Source: Polaribacter sp. (lineage in GTDB: Bacteria > Bacteroidota > Bacteroidia > Flavobacteriales > Flavobacteriaceae). From it: a stretch of DNA of 8,724 nt. Below, piece after piece: positions 5,612 to 8,724 of the stretch. The notes under the pieces are model-generated. The model had not been told where the DNA came from. It did not search any database and saw nothing but the letters and a program-made list of their open reading frames with translations. The position numbers were made by a program, and so were the translations under genes. Location of the stretch: assembly GCA_030731695.1 (NCBI GenBank), contig JANQTK010000331.1:1-8724 (forward strand). The letters are read 5' to 3'. The first letter of the stretch is position 1, and each line of letters starts with the position of its first letter.

Positions 5612-6328
5612 TTACATTCTGTCATAAATTTGTCTTGGTACTCGTTTTAAAATTGACGCAATTATTCGCCAACGTTTTGTGACATAAACTATTTTCTTTT
5701 TCTGTTTAATTGCTTCAAAAATTTGTCGAGTTGCTTTGTCAACTGTCGCAACCCAAAATTGGCCTTCTCCTTTCGCCATATCAGTATCTACAAAACCAGG
5801 TCTTACATCTGTCACATAAATTTGTTGATTAAGTTTTCTTGATTTTTGTCTTAATCCTTCCAAGTAATTTACTTGATATGCTTTTGTAGCATTATATGCT
5901 GGTGCAATTCTACTTCCACGAAGTCCGCCAACTGAACTTATTGCAACTAAATGTCCCAATTTCTGGTTCTCAAAATAATTGAAAGCCCAATTTGCGATAC
6001 AAGTAAAACCTACTACATTCGTTTCAATTGTCCGATTTTCAATTTCAAAGTCAAGTTTCTCATTTAAGTCGCCAGTTCCCGAACTTATTATTAGCAAGTC
6101 AAGTCCGCCAAGTTCAGTTGTTAATGCGTCTAAATTCTCAACAATTATTTTCGTGTCGGTTATGTCAAAAGTCCTCGTATAATATGAGTTTGGATTTTGC
6201 GATTTCAATTTGTCTAGTAATTCAGTCCGTCTGCCTGTAATGCCAACTTTATAATTATTGTTAACCAAAATTTTGGCAAGTCCTTTTCCAATCCCTGACG
6301 TTGCACCTATAATTATTGCCTTTTTCAT
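5612..6328 (-). CDS. Short-chain dehydrogenase/reductase (SDR), classical type
   Basis: The 238-residue protein has the classical SDR layout. The nucleotide-binding turn GATSGIG is at 8-14, and GRR at 32-34 after the second strand favours NADP(H). FDITD (54-58) is the adenine-contacting segment. The catalytic tetrad is N104, S131 or S132, Y145 and K149 (YNATK). PGFVDTDM (177-184) follows the active site. The usual NNAG motif is replaced by ISSGTG. The C-terminal RWRIIASILKRVPRQIYDRM is often seen in uncharacterised bacterial SDRs. The substrate is unknown. The gene stands alone between inverted GTTAGCGGT boxes. Its codon use differs from its neighbours: 9 of 12 Asp codons are GAC, while the CDF gene has 15 of 17 as GAT. 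This suggests recent transfer. No clear promoter or ribosome site is seen upstream. Confidence 0.92.
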   Translation of the reverse strand: MKKAIIIGATSGIGKGLAKILVNNNYKVGITGRRTELLDKLKSQNPNSYYTRTFDITDTKIIVENLDALTTELGGLDLLIISSGTGDLNEKLDFEIENRTIETNVVGFTCIANWAFNYFENQKLGHLVAISSVGGLRGSRIAPAYNATKAYQVNYLEGLRQKSRKLNQQIYVTDVRPGFVDTDMAKGEGQFWVATVDKATRQIFEAIKQKKKIVYVTKRWRIIASILKRVPRQIYDRM

Positions 6329-6371
6329 TTATAAACTGTCTGTTGTTTAATTCTATGAGTTTTTTCCAATG

Positions 6372-6393
6372 ACCGCTAACTAGTTAATAGGCG
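6372..6393. repeat. Right-hand inverted box of the SDR unit
   Basis: ACCGCTAAC (6372-6380) is the exact reverse complement of GTTAGCGGT at 5586-5594. ATAGGCG (6387-6393) is the exact reverse complement of CGCCTAT at 5565-5571. The order is mirrored on the two sides, but the gap is 6 bases here and 14 on the left. Unlike the left side, no matching second arm follows, so this end is either a half-element or is truncated. Confidence 0.6.
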
Positions 6394-6415
6394 CAGGTTT
6401 ATGTAACTTTTTTAG

Positions 6416-6427
6416 GTTTTATAAAAC
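6416..6427. promoter_or_regulatory. Perfect 12-bp palindrome, possible operator
   Basis: GTTTTATAAAAC is a perfect inverted repeat that extends to 16 bp if one G:T pair is allowed. It lies about 90 bases upstream of the SDR start on the minus strand. It may be a binding site for a dimeric regulator. An AT-rich chance palindrome is also possible. Confidence 0.3.
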
Positions 6428-6470
6428 TTCTATAAAATCTTTCAACTGCAAGATGATACTTAAAAGCTCT

Positions 6471-6501
6471 TCTATTTCAATCGAATATATAAAAAAGCAT
6501 A
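6471..6501. repeat. 31-bp direct repeat, left copy
   Basis: The sequence TCTATTTCAA-T-CGAATATAT followed by AAAAAAGCATA matches the copy at 6870-6900 with one mismatch (T against G at the 11th base). The two copies are in the same orientation, 399 bp apart, and bracket the broken XRE antitoxin gene. Confidence 0.85.
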
Positions 6502-6555
6502 TAAATTATTTCATTTAAACATAAGTGGTTTTTCTTTTTCCAATCAAATTGTCCG

Positions 6556-6859
6556 TTAAATTTTCACATTCAGTTCAAGTCGTCCACCAAAACCAAGTTC
6601 AATAATTTTTTGAAGTGTCGAAATTCGAGCTTCTTTTATGTTGTTTTCAATTTTTGAAATATTAAGATTTCGTTGTCCCAACTTTTTCTGCAAGTTCTTC
6701 CTGTGTCATTCCCATTTCAACAAGAGTATCATGTATCAAAGCACCAATTTTAAAAGTTTCATAACCTGCATCCAATTCGTCACGCTCTTTTGTCCCACGT
6801 TTGCCGTAGTTTTTTTCTTTAAACTCTTCTAGAGTCATTAGGTTTTTATTTTTACTCAT
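6556..6859 (-). pseudogene. Frameshifted HigA-type XRE antitoxin, no toxin partner
   Basis: The frame from the ATG at 6859 gives 65 residues (MSKNKNLMTLEEFKEKNYG...) and stops at the complement of 6662-6664 in the middle of the helix-turn-helix, just after LAEKVGTTKS. Continuing in the next frame, the minus strand reads YISKIENNIKEARISTLQKI, then IELGFGGRLELNVKI, and ends at the complement of 6556-6558. That is exactly the expected rest of an XRE/Cro-CI HTH protein of about 100 residues. One extra A in the minus-strand run TCTTAATATTTC (complement of about 6656-6667) accounts for the shift. Bacteroidota HigA antitoxins of this shape normally follow a HigB/RelE-type toxin gene, but only about 115 bp lie between this start and the next gene, so the toxin is absent. 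A truncated protein without DNA binding is the likely product, if any. Confidence 0.85.
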
Positions 6860-6869
6860 AATGAGTTGA

Positions 6870-6900
6870 TCTATTTCAAGCGAATATATAAAAAAGCATA
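6870..6900. repeat. 31-bp direct repeat, right copy
   Basis: This is the near-identical partner of 6471-6501. It lies 11 bases upstream of the XRE start codon on the minus strand. In that orientation it contains TATATTCG, one change from the -7 consensus TAnnTTTG, so it may have been the promoter of the antitoxin gene. The left copy would then be a duplicate promoter pointing toward the SDR gene. Confidence 0.8.
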
Positions 6901-6941
6901 GAATTAAAATGTAGTTTTCACGCGAATTATTCTATTATGAC

Positions 6942-6949
6942 TAGCTTTG
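6942..6949 (+). promoter_or_regulatory. -7 element for the methyltransferase-CDF operon
   Basis: TAGCTTTG matches TAnnTTTG exactly, 26 bases before the GTG start at 6975. A GTTTTC at 6914-6919, 22 bases upstream, is a weak -33 candidate. Its position supports translation starting at the GTG, because an in-frame TAG at 6942 excludes any earlier start. Confidence 0.55.
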
Positions 6950-6974
6950 TAGGATCATTTTCAATACAACACTC

Positions 6975-7592
6975 GTGCACTGTCCACTTTGCGAAAACTT
7001 GTTAGAACATCCCATAGATGCTTTTTACTTTCATTGCCAAACTTGTGATGCCTATGTAAAAGACAATGCGTTTTATTTGGATGAACATCTGGAAAAAACA
7101 CGGTATGAAGCTCACCATAATGATGTAAATGATGCTGATTATCAAAAATTTACTTCTCCAATTACCAACTATATTTTAGAGAAGTATTCACCAAATCAGT
7201 TGGGATTAGATTTTGGTTGTGGCACAGGACCTGTAATTACTAAGCAGCTGCAAAAACAGGATTTTCAAGTAAAATTGTATGACCCTTTTTTTTACCCTGA
7301 TGAAAGCTATCTTGATTTTCAGTACGATTATATTTTTAGTTGTGAGGTTTTTGAACATTTTTATCAGCCCAAAAAAGAAATCGAAAAACTTTTGGGCATT
7401 TTAAAAACATCAGGAAGATTGTTGATTATGACGCATCAATATGATGGTGTGATTGCGTTTACTAAATGGTATTATCGCAAAGATCCAACACATGTTTTTA
7501 TATACACTTCCAAAACCTTTGCCTATATTGCATCAAAATATCAACTCACCATAGAATTTCAAAATAATCGTTTTATCATCTTACAAAAATGA
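6975..7592 (+). CDS. Class I SAM-dependent methyltransferase with N-terminal zinc ribbon
   Basis: The 205-residue protein starts at GTG. No ATG is available before the in-frame stop at 6942, and relatives, from memory, begin with a similar M-x-CPLC. C3, C6, C21 and C24 form a small zinc ribbon (HCPLC and HCQTC). The methyltransferase core follows, with motif I LGLDFGCGTGP at about 76-86, the acidic residue D103 in VKLYDPFF ending the second strand, and YDYIFSCEVFEHF at 117-129. The later GILKTSGRLLIMTH is motif post III. The substrate is unknown, and the conserved WYYRKDPTHVFIY stretch (165-177) may contact it. The stop codon overlaps the next start as ATGA, so translation is coupled to the CDF transporter. 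In this phylum the protein is usually annotated only as a class I methyltransferase. Confidence 0.88.
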   Translation: MHCPLCENLLEHPIDAFYFHCQTCDAYVKDNAFYLDEHLEKTRYEAHHNDVNDADYQKFTSPITNYILEKYSPNQLGLDFGCGTGPVITKQLQKQDFQVKLYDPFFYPDESYLDFQYDYIFSCEVFEHFYQPKKEIEKLLGILKTSGRLLIMTHQYDGVIAFTKWYYRKDPTHVFIYTSKTFAYIASKYQLTIEFQNNRFIILQK

Positions 7593-8458
7593 GTCAAGAG
7601 CAATCAGCCATAAAAACCACTTATTTTAGTATTGTTAGCAATACGTGTTTGGCAATTGTAAAAGGTTTGGCAGGATTTTTTGGCAATTCGTATGCATTGA
7701 TTGCAGATGCTATTGAATCGACTACGGATATTTTTTCATCCTTATTGGTGTTGTTTGGATTGACATATGCCAAACGACCTGCTGATGAAAATCATCCTTA
7801 TGGTCATGGAAAGATTGAACCACTAATTACATTTTTGGTGGTGGTTTTTTTAGTAATATCTGCAGGAATCATTGCTCACGAAAGCATTCAAAATATTCAA
7901 ACTCCTCATAAATCTCCCAAATCTTGGACGTTAATTGTATTGGGAATTATCATCCTTTGGAAAGAAATTTCTTACAGAATTGTCATCAAAAAGAGTAAAG
8001 AAATCAACAGTTCTTCTTTGAAAGCAGATGCTTGGCATCATAGAAGTGATGCAATTACATCCATAATGGCATTTATCGGAATTTCGATTGCGTTGATTTT
8101 TGGAGATGGCTATGAAACTGCAGATGATTGGGCAGCATTGTTGGCATCAGGATTTATTTTATACAATAGTTATTTGATTTTTAGACCGGCTTTGGGTGAA
8201 ATCATGGACGAGCATTTGTATGATGATTTATTGAGGGAAATCAGAAAAAAATCTACAGAAGTTCAGGGAGTTTTAGATACAGAAAAATGTTTTATTCGCA
8301 AAGCAGGTATGAAATTTCATATTGATTTGCATATCATTGTGGATGCAAAAATCACAGTGAAAGAGGGTCATGACATTGCGCATGCCTTGAAAGATTATTT
8401 GAAGAACAATATAGATGGCATTGGACAGGTTTTGATTCATGTTGAGCCGAATGAATAA
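7589..8458 (+). CDS. Cation diffusion facilitator (CDF) family metal transporter
   Basis: This 289-residue inner-membrane protein has six membrane segments followed by a cytoplasmic ferredoxin-like CDF dimerisation domain (about 205-289). The transport site is visible: E43 and D47 in the second segment (ADAIESTTDIFS), and H150 and D154 in the fifth (ADAWHHRSDAITS), matching by alignment the DD-HD site of E. coli YiiP with Glu in place of the first Asp. HPYGHGKIEP (69-78) is the conserved loop after segment 2. CDF proteins export divalent metals such as Zn2+, Fe2+, Mn2+ or Co2+ in exchange for protons. The Glu for Asp change leaves the metal open. The protein lacks a His-rich loop between segments 4 and 5, which argues against a CzcD/ZnT-type zinc sensor loop. 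The ATG overlaps the upstream methyltransferase stop by 4 bp. Confidence 0.95.
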   Translation: MSQEQSAIKTTYFSIVSNTCLAIVKGLAGFFGNSYALIADAIESTTDIFSSLLVLFGLTYAKRPADENHPYGHGKIEPLITFLVVVFLVISAGIIAHESIQNIQTPHKSPKSWTLIVLGIIILWKEISYRIVIKKSKEINSSSLKADAWHHRSDAITSIMAFIGISIALIFGDGYETADDWAALLASGFILYNSYLIFRPALGEIMDEHLYDDLLREIRKKSTEVQGVLDTEKCFIRKAGMKFHIDLHIIVDAKITVKEGHDIAHALKDYLKNNIDGIGQVLIHVEPNE

Positions 8459-8499
8459 TTTTTTGTTATCATGATATTATTGAATAGTAACATAAATTT

Positions 8500-8616
8500 T
8501 TTTGCCACAAATTCACAATTTTTCAATTATTCATCACAATAATTGTTTTCATCTTTGATGAAAATTTGAATTTATTGGATTCATGTTCATAAAAAATTCT
8601 TGAATTCGTGGCAAAA
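8500..8616. repeat. Palindromic intergenic element with nested hairpins
   Basis: The outer arms TTTTGCCACAAATTCA (8500-8515) and TGAATTCGTGGCAAAA (8601-8616) are inverted repeats with 15 of 16 matches. Inside are three further stem-loops in a row: CAATTATT/AATAATTG (8524-8531 and 8538-8545, 6-nt loop), TTTTCATC/GATGAAAA (8546-8553 and 8557-8564, 3-nt loop) and TGAAT/ATTCA (8567-8571 and 8579-8583). The element would fold as a four-way junction. It sits 41 bases after the CDF stop and may act as a transcription end. The motif GAATTCGTGGCAAAA is, from memory, common between genes in this group of bacteria. Confidence 0.7.
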
Positions 8617-8724
8617 CATTTTAAAATTCAATTACTCCCAATAGTTTAATTCATAAACTGCTTTTTACGGTATATCATTTTCTTATTGATAGATCTTATT
8701 TGTATAAGGTTTGTCTATATGATT
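8617..8724. other. AT-rich intergenic tail without a supported gene
   Basis: All six frames are short here. The minus strand is open only from the window edge to a stop at the complement of 8683-8685 (13 codons), which could be the end of a gene outside the window but cannot be identified. No promoter or RNA gene is recognisable. Confidence 0.4.

Noticed and set aside
8683..8724. C-terminal end of a minus-strand gene entering from the right edge
   Set aside because: Only 13 codons are open. There is no motif to identify it.

Overview
The window looks like chromosomal DNA from a member of the Bacteroidota, most likely a marine or freshwater Flavobacteriia. It is AT-rich, its genes mostly lack strong Shine-Dalgarno sites, and several upstream regions carry the TAnnTTTG -7 element typical of that phylum. 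Protein families such as the DUF6364-type antitoxin and the YqiJ/YqiK-type NfeD-flotillin pair also fit. The genus cannot be fixed from this sequence alone.

Layout, left to right. (1) 1-341: the 3' end of a LytTR response regulator. (2) 341-920: a degenerate 8-bp tandem repeat, a tRNA-Ala(GGC) with its own promoter and terminator, then a non-coding stretch with an inverted REP-like pair and two copies of an AAGGC-rich repeat. (3) 920-1600, minus strand: a ribbon-helix-helix antitoxin and PIN toxin pair with an ATGA overlap, flanked on both sides by the same direct repeat. (4) 1917-4013, plus strand: a two-gene operon for a membrane NfeD-like OB-fold protein and a flotillin, a membrane-microdomain scaffold pair. 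(5) 4117-5409, minus strand: a CLC transporter of the fluoride/proton antiporter (CLC-F) type. (6) 5462-6393: a short-chain dehydrogenase enclosed by inverted repeats, with an imperfect palindrome of about 130 bp on one side. Its codon use differs from that of the genes around it. (7) 6471-6900: a frameshifted HigA-type XRE antitoxin without a toxin, bracketed by near-identical 31-bp direct repeats. (8) 6975-8458, plus strand: a translationally coupled methyltransferase and cation diffusion facilitator. (9) 8500-8616: a multi-hairpin palindromic intergenic element, then AT-rich sequence with no gene that I can support.

The core genes (tRNA, flotillin operon, CLC-F, methyltransferase-CDF) look ordinary and stable. 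The accessory pieces are a toxin-antitoxin pair, a single dehydrogenase and a dead antitoxin, and each sits inside its own repeat frame. The most interesting signal is the dehydrogenase unit. One gene lies between inverted GTTAGCGGT/ACCGCTAAC boxes next to a long foldable element, which resembles an integron-type gene cassette with a diverged attC-like site. No integrase is in the window, so this remains a hypothesis.
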